From contig NZ_JAINVZ010000009.1 of the NCBI RefSeq assembly GCF_019890615.1, positions 1-64,000 on the forward strand: a stretch of DNA of 64,000 nucleotides. Direction: 5' to 3'. The position numbers and the translations under genes were made by a program. This document shows, piece after piece, positions 35,547-44,815 of this stretch. The notes under the pieces were generated by a model, which was not told the DNA's origin, did not search any database, and saw only the letters and a list, made by a program, of their open reading frames with translations. Source of the DNA: Streptantibioticus parmotrematis. GTDB lineage: Bacteria; Actinomycetota; Actinomycetes; Streptomycetales; Streptomycetaceae. Every line of letters begins with the position of its first letter. Position 1 is the stretch's first letter.

Positions 35547-35823
35547 GTCGAAGGCCTCTCGCCTCGATTTACGTGCCGGCGCTTCCGCGGGGACCGCGGG
35601 GCGACGGCGGATGCCGATGGGACGGTCCGGACTCCGACCCGAACCCTAACCCTGAGGTTTAGGGTTACCAGTATGTCTGTTCCTTGTGTCCACCTGTAGC
35701 AGGACACTAAGTCGACAAGCGGTACCGGTTCAACGAACACGCCGAACCTCCCGCTTTTCTTTTGACCCTATGTGATCACGCCTGATGCGGGCGAACCAGG
35801 GGGGCGACCCGCGGTCCGGCCCG
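35547..35823 (-). promoter_or_regulatory. ftsZ upstream region with nested inverted repeats
   Basis: Two inverted repeats stand out. AACCCTAA (35642-35649) and TTAGGGTT (35659-35666) form an 8-bp stem about 100 bp before ftsZ. GTGTCC (35686-35691) and GGACAC (35702-35707) form a second palindrome with a 10-bp spacer, and each half holds the GACAC pentamer recognised by the sporulation regulator WhiA. ftsZ is a known WhiA/WhiB target in Streptomyces. The region is visibly less GC-rich than its surroundings, as expected for promoters. Confidence 0.65.
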
Positions 35824-36606
35824 TCAACTCCCTGATGACGCCGGGTCGGTGGGGGCGCTGACGTCGTAGTGGGTGGCGCCGGGAGCCGCCTTCAGCAGCG
35901 CGGTCAGCGCGACCGCCTTCCGGGAGCCGTCGTTCGGACCGCCCCACAGGACGCCGCGCCCGCCGGTCAGTTCGAGCGAGATCCCGTCGAACGACTTCAC
36001 CGCGATCGTCCTCGTCTGCTTCCGCACCGATTCGGGCAGATCCGCCGCGACTTGCACGGCCGCGTGCAGCAGGACGGCCGTGTTGAAATAGCCGTTCCCC
36101 GCGGAGGGGCCACCGGTGAGTTCGACCAGGGGGACCCCGGCGGGCGCGGTGGTGTCGGTGGCGTACCGGACGCCGTCGCCGTCCACCTCGACGTACCTGC
36201 CGCCCTGTTTCAGCAGGGCCTTGGGGGTCCGCTCGGTGACCTTCAGCGCGATGGCGTCGGGCCAGGAGCGGCTGACGGCGACCGAGGCGATCCTCGGCAG
36301 GGCGGCGCGCAGCCGGGAGGCGACCGCGTCGGTGTCCACCGAGACCAGTGCCTCGCCGTCACCGATCCCGGCCGCGTCCCGCACCTCGGCCGCGGTCAGC
36401 ACCCGGGTACCGGTGACCCGCACCTGGCGCACCCTCAGCCACGGCGAGCCGTACAGCAGATACGTGCCGCCGCCCACCAGCAGGGTGAACGCGAGCAGCA
36501 CCACCAGCACGCCGCGCCGTGACAGGCCCCGGCGCCGGGGGGCGGACGGCGGGCGGGCCTGCGACGCCCCGCGTTCCCTCGCCTGAGCGGTCGTCGGTCC
36601 CGCCAC
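35824..36606 (-). CDS. ftsQ: Cell division protein FtsQ
   Basis: 260 residues: short basic cytoplasmic N terminus, one transmembrane helix (GVLVVLLAFTLLVGGGTYLLY, about 32-52), then a POTRA domain (WLRVRQVRVTGTRVLTAAEVRDAAGI) and the FtsQ beta domain with SRSWPDAIALKVTERTPKAL. It links FtsL/DivIC-type partners to the divisome. GTG start; 35 bp downstream of murG's end on this strand. No murC lies between murG and ftsQ. Confidence 0.94.
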   Translation of the reverse strand: MAGPTTAQARERGASQARPPSAPRRRGLSRRGVLVVLLAFTLLVGGGTYLLYGSPWLRVRQVRVTGTRVLTAAEVRDAAGIGDGEALVSVDTDAVASRLRAALPRIASVAVSRSWPDAIALKVTERTPKALLKQGGRYVEVDGDGVRYATDTTAPAGVPLVELTGGPSAGNGYFNTAVLLHAAVQVAADLPESVRKQTRTIAVKSFDGISLELTGGRGVLWGGPNDGSRKAVALTALLKAAPGATHYDVSAPTDPASSGS

Positions 36607-36641
36607 GCTGCCGCCTCCTCAAACCGACCGGGTGGTCCGGT

Positions 36642-37736
36642 CTATCGTGCCCGGCCGGACGCCACCGCGTCGTACACCATGCCGACCAGCAGGTCGTCGG
36701 CGTCCCGGCGGCCGAACTCGGCGGCGGCGCGGGACATCTCGTAGAGCCGGTGCGGGTCGGTGAGGACCGGCAGCACGGTGCCGAGCACCCACTCGCCGGT
36801 CAGCTCGGCGTCGTCGACCAGCAGGCCGCCGCCCGCCTTGACCACCGGCTGGGCGTTGAGCCGCTGTTCGCCGTTGCCGATCGGCAGCGGCACGTAAGCG
36901 GCGGGCAGGCCGACCGCGGACAGCTCGGCGACGGTCATCGCGCCGGCCCGGCACAGCATCATGTCGGCGGCGGCGTAGGCCAGGTCCATCCGGTCCAGGT
37001 AGGGCACCGGGACGTACGGCGGCATGCCGGGCATGTTGCCGGGCTGCGGCAGCTCGTTCTTCGGGCCGACCGCGTGCAGGATCTGGACACCGGACTGCTG
37101 GAGCCGGGGGGCGACCGCCTGGATGGTCTCGTTCAGCCTGCGGGCGCCCTGCGAGCCGCCGGAGACCAGCAGCGTCGGCAGGTTCTGGTCGAGGCCGAAC
37201 GCGGCGCGGGCCTCGGCGCGGACGGCGGCGCGGTCCAGGGTGGCGATGGAGCGGCGCAGCGGGATGCCGATGTAGCGGGCGTCGCGCAGCTTGCTGTCGG
37301 GGGTGGAGACCGCGACGGCGTGCGCGTACCGGGAGCCGATCTTGTTGGCCAGGCCCGGGCGGGCGTTGGCCTCGTGCACCACGATCGGCACGCCGAGGCG
37401 CTTGGCGGCCAGGTAGCCGGGCAGCGCCACGTAGCCGCCGAAGCCGACCACGCAGGACGCCTTGGTGCGCTCCAGGATCTGCTCGGCGGCCTTGATGGTG
37501 CCGCGCAGTCGGCCCGGGACCGTGATGAGTTCGGGGGTGGGCCTGCGGGGCAGCGGGACGGCGGGGATCAGGGCCAGTTCGTAGCCGCGTTCCGGGACGA
37601 GCCTGGTCTCCAGGCCCCGTTCCGTACCGAGCGCCGTGATCCCCACGGTCGGGTCCTGCCGTCGCAGGGCGTCCGCGAGGGCGAGCGCGGGCTCGATGTG
37701 GCCGGCGGTCCCCCCGCCGGCGAGAACGACATGCAC
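36642..37736 (-). CDS. murG: MurG, lipid II synthase (GlcNAc transferase)
   Basis: 364 residues, GT-B glycosyltransferase that adds GlcNAc to lipid I at the inner membrane face. Diagnostic loops: [18 protein letters not shown] at residues 7-24, [36 protein letters not shown], and the UDP-GlcNAc site around [17 protein letters not shown] and NGEQRLNA. The start ATG lies 6 bp after the ftsW stop. Confidence 0.97.
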   Translation of the reverse strand: MHVVLAGGGTAGHIEPALALADALRRQDPTVGITALGTERGLETRLVPERGYELALIPAVPLPRRPTPELITVPGRLRGTIKAAEQILERTKASCVVGFGGYVALPGYLAAKRLGVPIVVHEANARPGLANKIGSRYAHAVAVSTPDSKLRDARYIGIPLRRSIATLDRAAVRAEARAAFGLDQNLPTLLVSGGSQGARRLNETIQAVAPRLQQSGVQILHAVGPKNELPQPGNMPGMPPYVPVPYLDRMDLAYAAADMMLCRAGAMTVAELSAVGLPAAYVPLPIGNGEQRLNAQPVVKAGGGLLVDDAELTGEWVLGTVLPVLTDPHRLYEMSRAAAEFGRRDADDLLVGMVYDAVASGRAR

Positions 37737-37742
37737 CGAAAT

Positions 37743-39098
37743 TCACCGCTTCCCGGACGATCGCCGTCTGGCGAGACGTCGCATGCTACGTGTCATTGCC
37801 CTTGTCACAGGCCCGGCCCCCCGCGCGGCCAGTGCCGCCCTCGCCGCCGGCTCGCTCCTCGCGAAGGAGATCAGCAGGCCCACGGCGAACATGGCCGGCA
37901 GCAGGGCCGAGCCCCCGTAGGAGAACAGCGGGAGCGGGACCCCGGCGATCGGCAGCAGGCCGAGCACCGACCCGATGTTGACCACGGCCTGCGCCGTGAT
38001 CCAGGTGGTCACGCCTCCCGCGGCGAACCTGACGAAGGGATCCTCCGTGCGTCCGGCCACGCGGATACCCGCATAGCCTAGAGCCGCGAACAGACCCAGT
38101 ACCGACAGCGTCCCCGCCAGGCCGAGTTCCTCCCCGGTCACGGCGAAGATGAAGTCGGTGTGCGGCTCGGGCAGTTGGCCCCATTTTTCCACACTCGCGC
38201 CCAGCCCGGAACCGAACAGGCCTCCGGAGGCGAGCGCGTACAGTCCGTGCACGGCCTGCCAGCACTGGTCGTTCGTACCCGGTTCCGTGGCGAGAATGCA
38301 GTCGAAGCGCGACAGGCGGTGCGCGCTGGTCTCGATCAGCAGCAGCCCCAGCCCGCCCGCGACCCCCAGCACGCCGACGAACAGCCGGGTGGGGGCGCCG
38401 GCCAGCCACAGCAGGCCGAAGAGCATCGCGGCGAGCACCATCGCGGTGCCCATGTCGCCGCCGAGCAGCACCAGGCCCAGGATGAGCATGGCGACCGGGA
38501 CCAGCGGGACCAGCAGGTGCTTCCACTGGGTCAGCAGCTTTTTGTCGTACTTACGCGCCAGCAGGTCGGCGCCCCACAACGCCAGCGCCAGCTTGGCGAA
38601 CTCGCTGGGCTGGATCTGGAACGAGCCGCCGATGGCCAGCCAGTTCTGGTTGCCGTTGACCCGCATGCCGATGCCCGGCACCTGCACCAGGGCGGTCAGG
38701 AAGAGCGCCCCGGCCAGCAGCGGGTAGGCGAGCCTGCGGAAGCCGCCGACCGGCATCCGGGCGGCGACCAGCAGCAGCACGGCGCCGATGACGGCGGCGA
38801 ACAGCTGCTTGCGGAAGAAGTACGTGCCGGGCTCGCCCATCTGCAGGGCCTCGACCTGGGAGGCCGAGAAGACCATCACCAGGCCGAGCACCAGGATCAG
38901 CGAGCCCGCTCCGACGATCAGGTAGTACGCGGTGAGCGGGCGGTCCCAGGCGCGCCTGATCCTGCGCAGCGCGGCGCCGGGGCCGCGGCCCGCGCGGGAG
39001 CCGCCCGCGCCGCGCGGCGCGGGCGCGGGGCGGGCGGTGGGCCGGGCCGCGCCCGACCGGCGCGGGTCGCGTACCCCTGACCGCTGCTGCGGCGTCAT
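37743..39098 (-). CDS. ftsW: FtsW, SEDS peptidoglycan glycosyltransferase
   Basis: 451 residues with ten transmembrane helices after a basic, Pro/Ala/Arg-rich cytoplasmic tail of about 50 residues. SEDS signatures are visible: NGNQNWLAIGGSFQIQPSEFAKLAL, GGDMGTAMV, and the C-terminal GVPLPLFSYGGSALLP. It polymerises lipid II at the septum together with FtsI encoded upstream in the cluster. The basic C-terminus (RSMRRLARRRSSGKR) is probably cytoplasmic. Confidence 0.96.
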   Translation of the reverse strand: MTPQQRSGVRDPRRSGAARPTARPAPAPRGAGGSRAGRGPGAALRRIRRAWDRPLTAYYLIVGAGSLILVLGLVMVFSASQVEALQMGEPGTYFFRKQLFAAVIGAVLLLVAARMPVGGFRRLAYPLLAGALFLTALVQVPGIGMRVNGNQNWLAIGGSFQIQPSEFAKLALALWGADLLARKYDKKLLTQWKHLLVPLVPVAMLILGLVLLGGDMGTAMVLAAMLFGLLWLAGAPTRLFVGVLGVAGGLGLLLIETSAHRLSRFDCILATEPGTNDQCWQAVHGLYALASGGLFGSGLGASVEKWGQLPEPHTDFIFAVTGEELGLAGTLSVLGLFAALGYAGIRVAGRTEDPFVRFAAGGVTTWITAQAVVNIGSVLGLLPIAGVPLPLFSYGGSALLPAMFAVGLLISFARSEPAARAALAARGAGPVTRAMTRSMRRLARRRSSGKR

Positions 39099-39153
39099 GT
39101 CCCCTCCGTGTGCCGGGTGCCGGGCCGGGGCCGCGGCGTCACGGATCCGGTGG

Positions 39154-40578
39154 CTATCGCTGGTACGGCGCGTCCGGCGCGAGGGCCGAGACCGCCTCGG
39201 CGAAGGCGTCGCCGCGCTTGCCGTAGTTGACGAACATGTCCATCGAGGCGCAGGCCGGGGCCAGCAGCACGGTGTCGCCCGGCCGGGCCAGATCCCGCGC
39301 GGCCTCGACCGCGGCCGCCATCGCCCCAGTGTCGGTCCGTTCCAGGTCGACCACCGGGACCTCGGGTGCGTGTCGGGCCAGCGCTTGTGCGATCAGCGCC
39401 TGGTCGGCGCCGATCAGCACCGCGCCGCGCAGCCGGGGCGCGGCGTCCCGCACCAGCTCGTCGAAGGTCGCGCCCTTGGCGAGCCCGCCCGCGATCCACA
39501 CCACGTGCTCGTAAGTGGCCAACGAGGCGGCGGCGGCATGGGTGTTGGTGGCCTTGGAGTCGTTGACGTAGGTCACCTCGTCCACGGTCGCCACCGTCGC
39601 GATGCGGTGGGCGTCCGGGCGGAAGGCGCGCAGGCCCTCGCGCACCGCGCGCGGCTCGACACCGTAGGCCCGGGCGAGGGCGGCGGCGGCGAGCGCGTTG
39701 GCGACGTTGTGCGGGGCCGGGGGCTGGATGTCGGAGACCTCGGCCAGTTCCTGGGCGTTCTTGTGGCGGTCGGCGACGAAGGCGCGGTCCACGAGGATGC
39801 CGTCGACCACGCCGAACTCCGAGGGCCCGGGCGCGCCGAGGGTGAAGCCGATGGCCCGGCAGCCCTCCTCGACGTCGGCCTCGCGGACCAGCGCCTCGGT
39901 GGCGGGGTCGGTGACGTTGTAGACGCAGGCGACGCGGTTGCCCTCGTAGATCCGGCCCTTGGCGGCGGCGTACGCCTCCATGGAGCCGTGCCAGTCGAGG
40001 TGGTCGGGGGCGAGGTTGAGCACGGCCGCGGAGTGGGCGCGCACCGAGGGCGCCCAGTGCAGCTGGTAGCTGGACAGCTCCACGGCGAGCACGTCGTACT
40101 CCTCGTCGCCGAGGACGACGTCGAGCAGGGAGACGCCGATGTTGCCGACGGCGGCGGTGCGCAGGCCCGCCGCCTTCAGGATCGAGGCGAGCATCTGGAC
40201 GGTGGTGGTCTTGCCGTTGGTCCCGGTGACCGCCAGCCACTCGGCGCTGTCCGGGCGCCGCAGCCGCCAGGCGAGTTCCACGTCGCCCCAGACCTCGACG
40301 CCCGCGCGGTCGGCCGCGGCGAACAGCGGGCTGGACGGCTTCCAGCCCGGGGTGGTGACGACCAGGTCGGTGCCCTCGGGCAGTTCGACCGGGCCGAGCC
40401 GCACCTCGACGCCGAGCGCCTCCAGTTCGGCGGCCTCGGCGCGCTCGCGCGGCCCGTCGCCGCCGTTGACCACGGTGACGCGGGCGCCGAGGCCGTGCAG
40501 CGCCCGGGCGGCGGGCAGGCCGGAGACGCCGAGCCCGGCGACGGTGACGTGCGCGCCGTCGATCCGTGAGACGTCCAT
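39154..40578 (-). CDS. murD: MurD, UDP-MurNAc-L-alanine:D-glutamate ligase
   Basis: 474 residues, Mur ligase adding D-glutamate to UDP-MurNAc-L-Ala. The ATP loop is AVTGTNGKTTT; the metal/substrate motif is ELSSYQL with LNLAPDHLDWHGS; VNDSKATNTHAA marks the C-terminal domain. The ATG is chosen for its GAGGAAGG site; upstream codons in the same open frame belong to the mraY region in another frame. Confidence 0.96.
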   Translation of the reverse strand: MDVSRIDGAHVTVAGLGVSGLPAARALHGLGARVTVVNGGDGPRERAEAAELEALGVEVRLGPVELPEGTDLVVTTPGWKPSSPLFAAADRAGVEVWGDVELAWRLRRPDSAEWLAVTGTNGKTTTVQMLASILKAAGLRTAAVGNIGVSLLDVVLGDEEYDVLAVELSSYQLHWAPSVRAHSAAVLNLAPDHLDWHGSMEAYAAAKGRIYEGNRVACVYNVTDPATEALVREADVEEGCRAIGFTLGAPGPSEFGVVDGILVDRAFVADRHKNAQELAEVSDIQPPAPHNVANALAAAALARAYGVEPRAVREGLRAFRPDAHRIATVATVDEVTYVNDSKATNTHAAAASLATYEHVVWIAGGLAKGATFDELVRDAAPRLRGAVLIGADQALIAQALARHAPEVPVVDLERTDTGAMAAAVEAARDLARPGDTVLLAPACASMDMFVNYGKRGDAFAEAVSALAPDAPYQR

Positions 40579-40589
40579 GCTCGCCTTCC

Positions 40590-41654
40590 TCACTTCGCGG
40601 CCACGAAGCCCGCGTAGAACAGGCCCAGGCCGACCGCCATGCACATGCCCTGGATGATCCAGAAGCGGACCACCACCAGGACCTCGCTCCACCCCTTGAG
40701 TTCGAAGTGGTGCTGGAGTGGCGCCATCCGGAAGACCCGCTTGCCGGTGAGCCGGAACGAGCCGACCTGGATGACCACGGACAGGGTGATGAGCACGAAC
40801 AGGCCGCCGAGGATGGCCATCAGCAGTTCGGTGCGCGAGCAGATCGCCAGGCCCGCGAGCGCGCCGCCGAGCGCCAGCGACCCGGTGTCCCCCATGAAGA
40901 TCTTCGCCGGTGAGGTGTTCCACCACAGGAAGCCGAAGCAGGCGCCCATCAGTGCGGCGGCCACCACCGCGAGGTCGAGCGGGTCACGTACGTCGTAGCA
41001 ACCCGGGCCCGCCGTCAGGGCGTTGGCGCAGGACTGGCCGTACTGCCAGACGCCGATGACGGTGTAGGCGGCGAAGACCATCACCGAGGCGCCGGTGGCC
41101 AGGCCGTCGAGGCCGTCGGTGAGGTTCACGCCGTTGGACATCGCCAGGATCATGAACAGCGCCCAGATCACGAAGATCACCGGGCCGATCGACCAGCCGA
41201 AGTCCTGGGTGAAGGACAGCTTGGTGGAGGCCGGGGTGGAGTGGCGCTGGTTGGGGAAGTTCAGCGCCAGCACCGCGAAGGCGATGCCGACGATCAGCTG
41301 GCCCGCCATCTTCGCCTTGGCCCGCAGGCCCAGGCTGCGCTGCTTGACGATCTTGATGTAGTCGTCGAGGAAGCCGACCAGGCCCATGCCGACGAAGAGG
41401 AAGAGCACCAGCAAGCCGGAGATGGTGGGCCGTTCGCCGACGATCAGCTTGGTCGCCGCATACGCGATCACCGTGGCGATGATGAAGGCGATACCGCCCA
41501 TGGTCGGGGTGCCGCGCTTGCTGTGGTGGCCGCGCGGGCCGTCGTCACGGATGAACTGGCCGTAGCCCTTGCGGGCCAGCAGCTTGATCAGCGCCGGGGT
41601 GCCGATCAGGGAGAGGAACAGGCCGATGACGCCCGAGATGAGGATCTGCTTCAT
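40590..41654 (-). CDS. mraY: MraY, phospho-MurNAc-pentapeptide translocase
   Basis: 354 residues, ten transmembrane helices. It transfers phospho-MurNAc-pentapeptide to undecaprenyl phosphate to make lipid I. Conserved cytoplasmic loops: [18 protein letters not shown] (Asp-Asp), [25 protein letters not shown], and the HHH-like [14 protein letters not shown]. Start ATG; 6 bp after the murF stop. Confidence 0.97.
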   Translation of the reverse strand: MKQILISGVIGLFLSLIGTPALIKLLARKGYGQFIRDDGPRGHHSKRGTPTMGGIAFIIATVIAYAATKLIVGERPTISGLLVLFLFVGMGLVGFLDDYIKIVKQRSLGLRAKAKMAGQLIVGIAFAVLALNFPNQRHSTPASTKLSFTQDFGWSIGPVIFVIWALFMILAMSNGVNLTDGLDGLATGASVMVFAAYTVIGVWQYGQSCANALTAGPGCYDVRDPLDLAVVAAALMGACFGFLWWNTSPAKIFMGDTGSLALGGALAGLAICSRTELLMAILGGLFVLITLSVVIQVGSFRLTGKRVFRMAPLQHHFELKGWSEVLVVVRFWIIQGMCMAVGLGLFYAGFVAAK

Positions 41655-41660
41655 CGCCCG

Positions 41661-43094
41661 TCAGACCTCGCCCCGCGCCCCGGCGCCACCCTCGGCGTCG
41701 GCCAGTGCCTGCGCGACGCGTTCGAGCCCCACCGACCGCGATGCCTTCACCAGCACGACGTCCCCCGGGCGCAGTTGACTGCGCAGCAGGTCGATCGCCG
41801 TCTCCGCGTCGGACACGTGCACCGACTCCTCACCCCACGAACCCTCGTTCTTGGCGCCCATGTCCAGCCAGGCGGCGGCCTCGCCGCCCACGGCCACGAG
41901 CTTGCTGACGTTGAGCCGGACGGCGAGCCGTCCGATCGCGTCGTGTTCGGCGAGCGAGTCCTCGCCGAGCTCGGCCATCTCGCCCAGCACCGCGAAGGTG
42001 CGGCCCCCCTCGGCCCCCGAGCCCCGGCCCATGGCGACGAGCGCGCGCAGGGCGGCCCTCATGGAGTCGGGATTCGCGTTGTAGGCGTCGTTGACGACCG
42101 TCACGCCGTCCGGCCGTTCGGTGACCTCCATGCGCCAGCGGGACAGCGACCCGGCCTCGGAGAGCGCGGAGGCGATCTCCTCGACGGGCATGCCCAGTTC
42201 ACCGGCGACGGCGGCCGCGGCCAGCGCGTTCGACACGTGGTGCTCACCGTACAGGCGCAGGGTCACCGGGGCGCACCCGGTGGGTGTGCGGAGCGTGAAG
42301 ACTCCACGGCCCTTCGGGTCGAGCCGGACGTCCTCCGCGCGCACGCTCGCCTCCCGCGACTCACCGAAGAAGACGCAGCGGGCCTTGGTGCGGTTCGCCA
42401 TGGCGCGCACGTAGGGGTCGTCGGCGTTGAGCACGGCGATGCCGCCCTCGGCCTCGCCGGGCAGCGACTCGACCATCTCGCCCTTGGCCTGGGCGATCTG
42501 CTCGCGGCCGCCGAACTCGCCGATGTGCGCGGTGCCGACGTTGAGGACGACGCCGATGCGCGGCGGGGTCAGCTCGGTCAGGTACCTGATGTGGCCGATG
42601 CCCCGGGCGCCCATCTCCAGCACGAGGTTGCGGGTGCCGGCCTCGGCGCGCAGCGCGGTGAGCGGCAGCCCGATCTCGTTGTTGAGGCTGCCCTCCGGGT
42701 AGACCGTGGGCCCCAGGCGCGTCAGCAGCTGCGCGATGAGGTCCTTGGTGCTGGTCTTGCCGGAGGAGCCGGTCAGGGCGACGACGTCCACGCCGAGGCG
42801 GCGGATGACCTCCCGGGCGAGCGCGCCCAGCGCCCCCCGGACGTCGTCCACCACGATCGCGGGCACCCCGACGGGCCGGGCGGCCAGCACGGCGACCGCC
42901 CCGGCGGCCACCGCCTGCCCGGCGAAGTCGTGGCCGTCCACGCGCTCCCCGTCGAAGGCGACGAAGAGGCTGCCGGGGACGACCAGGCGCGAGTCGGTCA
43001 GCACCGGCCCGCTGACGGGGAGCGACGGGTCGGGTATGTCGTGCGTGCTCCCGCCGACCGCCTGCGCGACCTCGGCGAGGGTGAGTGCGATCAC
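41661..43094 (-). CDS. murF: MurF, D-Ala-D-Ala adding ligase
   Basis: 477 residues. Mur ligase that completes the UDP-MurNAc pentapeptide with D-Ala-D-Ala. The ATP loop is ALTGSSGKTSTKD; LEMGARGIGHI and NVGTAHIGEFGG are family motifs; the C-terminal domain has VNDAYNANPDSMRAAL. The GTG start overlaps the murE stop by 4 bp (GTGA), and the conserved protein begins IALTLAEVA. Confidence 0.96.
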   Translation of the reverse strand: MIALTLAEVAQAVGGSTHDIPDPSLPVSGPVLTDSRLVVPGSLFVAFDGERVDGHDFAGQAVAAGAVAVLAARPVGVPAIVVDDVRGALGALAREVIRRLGVDVVALTGSSGKTSTKDLIAQLLTRLGPTVYPEGSLNNEIGLPLTALRAEAGTRNLVLEMGARGIGHIRYLTELTPPRIGVVLNVGTAHIGEFGGREQIAQAKGEMVESLPGEAEGGIAVLNADDPYVRAMANRTKARCVFFGESREASVRAEDVRLDPKGRGVFTLRTPTGCAPVTLRLYGEHHVSNALAAAAVAGELGMPVEEIASALSEAGSLSRWRMEVTERPDGVTVVNDAYNANPDSMRAALRALVAMGRGSGAEGGRTFAVLGEMAELGEDSLAEHDAIGRLAVRLNVSKLVAVGGEAAAWLDMGAKNEGSWGEESVHVSDAETAIDLLRSQLRPGDVVLVKASRSVGLERVAQALADAEGGAGARGEV

Positions 43095-44809
43095 TGCTGG
43101 TCGGTGTCCTTCGTTCGGGCGGGGGGACGGACGGCGACGCGGGGTTCCGCGCGTTCGATGGCGGCGCGCAGCACCTCGCGGTCGTCGAAGGGGCGCACGA
43201 CCCCGGCGAGGTCCTGGCCCTGCTCGTGGCCCTTGCCCGCCACCAGCACGATGTCGCCGGGCTGTGCGACGGAGACGGCGGCGGCGATGGCGGCGGCCCG
43301 GTCGGGCTCCACCGTGACGCGTCCACGTTCGTGGGCGGGCACCTCGGCGGCCCCGGCCAGCATGGCGGCCAGGATCGCCAGCGGGTCCTCCGAGCGGGGG
43401 TTGTCGGAGGTCAGGACGGCGGTGTCGGCGAGACGGGCGCAGGCGGCGCCCATCGGGCCGCGCTTTTGCTGGTCGCGGTCGCCGCCGCAGCCGAGCACGA
43501 TGTGGATGCGGCCCTCGGTGACCTTGCGCAGCGCCCGCAGCACGGACTCGACCGCGTCGGTCTTGTGCGCGTAGTCGACGACGGCGAGGTAGTCCTGCCC
43601 GGCGTCGACGCGCTCCAGGCGGCCCGGGACGCCGGGGACGGCGGCGACGCCGTCGGCGGCGGTACGCGGGTCGATCCCGGCGGCGACCAGAGCGGTGATC
43701 GCGGCGAGGGAGTTGGCCACGTTGAACGGGCCGGGCAGCGGGGACCTGGCGGACACGCGTTCGCCGGACGGGCCGACGACGGTGAAGGTGCTGCCCAGCG
43801 GGCCGACCTCGACGTCCTCGGCGCGCCAGTCGGCGTCCGGGTGGCCCTCGGCGGAGAAGCTGACGACGGGGACCGACGCCTCCTTCAGCAGCCGCTGGCC
43901 CCACACGTCGTCGATGTTGACCACACCGAGGCGGCTGCGGCGCGGGGTGAACAGCTGCGCCTTCGCCTGGTAGTAGTCCTCCATGTCCCGGTGGAACTCC
44001 ATGTGCTCCGGGCTGAGGTTGAGGAAGACGCCGACGTCGAAGACGGCGCCGTCGACCCGGCCGAGCACCAGGGCGTGGCTGGAGACCTCCATCGCGACCG
44101 CCCGCACCTCGCGCTCGCGCATCACCGCGAACAGCGCTTGGAGGTCGGTGGCCTCGGGCGTGGTGCGCTCGCTCTTGAGGCGTTCGTCACCGATGCGGGA
44201 CTCGACGGTCCCGATCAGTCCGGTGGCCGGGCCGTGGGCGGCGCGCAGGCCGCCTTCGACGAGGTACGCGGTGGTGGTCTTGCCGGAGGTTCCGGTGATG
44301 CCGATCTGGAGGAGGTCGGCACCGGGCTCGTCGTAGACGGCGGCGGCCAGCGCGCCCATCCGGGAGCGCGGGTCGTCCACCACCAGGACCGGCAGTCCGG
44401 CCGCGGCGGCGCGGTCGCGGCCGGCCGGGTCGGTGAGCACGGCGACGGCGCCGCGTTCGGCCGCCTGGGTGGCGAAGTCGGCGCCGTGGAAGCGGGCGCC
44501 GGGCAGCGCCGCGTAGACGTCGCCGGGGCGCACCGCGCGGGAGTCGTGGGTGATGCCGGTGACCGGCGCGCCGTCCGCGGGGGGCTTCAGGCCGAGCCGT
44601 TCGGCCAGTTCCGCGAGCGGTTTGGGGCGGACCCTGCCGGGCCGGGGCGGACCCGGCACCTTCTCGGGCTCTCGCTGCGAACGGGGGGACTGATCAGCTT
44701 GTGGCACGGCGGTGAGGTTACCGGGCATGGAGGGGTCCGGGCGAAAAGGGGCCGGGCCCGCGGACTCGCCGCCGGTTCCCGGTCCGGGTGGATTTGTGAT
44801 GGTTGTCAC
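43091..44809 (-). CDS. murE: MurE, diaminopimelate-adding ligase
   Basis: 572 residues, longer than the usual 490-500 because of an N-terminal Pro/Gly-rich extension of about 60 residues. The ATP loop is GITGTSGKTTT. The third-residue specificity motif reads DNPRSEDP, the form that selects diaminopimelate over lysine; streptomycetes use LL-DAP. The start is GTG; an ATG at residue 28 is an alternative but would remove only linker sequence. Confidence 0.95.
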   Translation of the reverse strand: MTTITNPPGPGTGGESAGPAPFRPDPSMPGNLTAVPQADQSPRSQREPEKVPGPPRPGRVRPKPLAELAERLGLKPPADGAPVTGITHDSRAVRPGDVYAALPGARFHGADFATQAAERGAVAVLTDPAGRDRAAAAGLPVLVVDDPRSRMGALAAAVYDEPGADLLQIGITGTSGKTTTAYLVEGGLRAAHGPATGLIGTVESRIGDERLKSERTTPEATDLQALFAVMREREVRAVAMEVSSHALVLGRVDGAVFDVGVFLNLSPEHMEFHRDMEDYYQAKAQLFTPRRSRLGVVNIDDVWGQRLLKEASVPVVSFSAEGHPDADWRAEDVEVGPLGSTFTVVGPSGERVSARSPLPGPFNVANSLAAITALVAAGIDPRTAADGVAAVPGVPGRLERVDAGQDYLAVVDYAHKTDAVESVLRALRKVTEGRIHIVLGCGGDRDQQKRGPMGAACARLADTAVLTSDNPRSEDPLAILAAMLAGAAEVPAHERGRVTVEPDRAAAIAAAVSVAQPGDIVLVAGKGHEQGQDLAGVVRPFDDREVLRAAIERAEPRVAVRPPARTKDTDQQ

Positions 44810-44815
44810 GACGGC

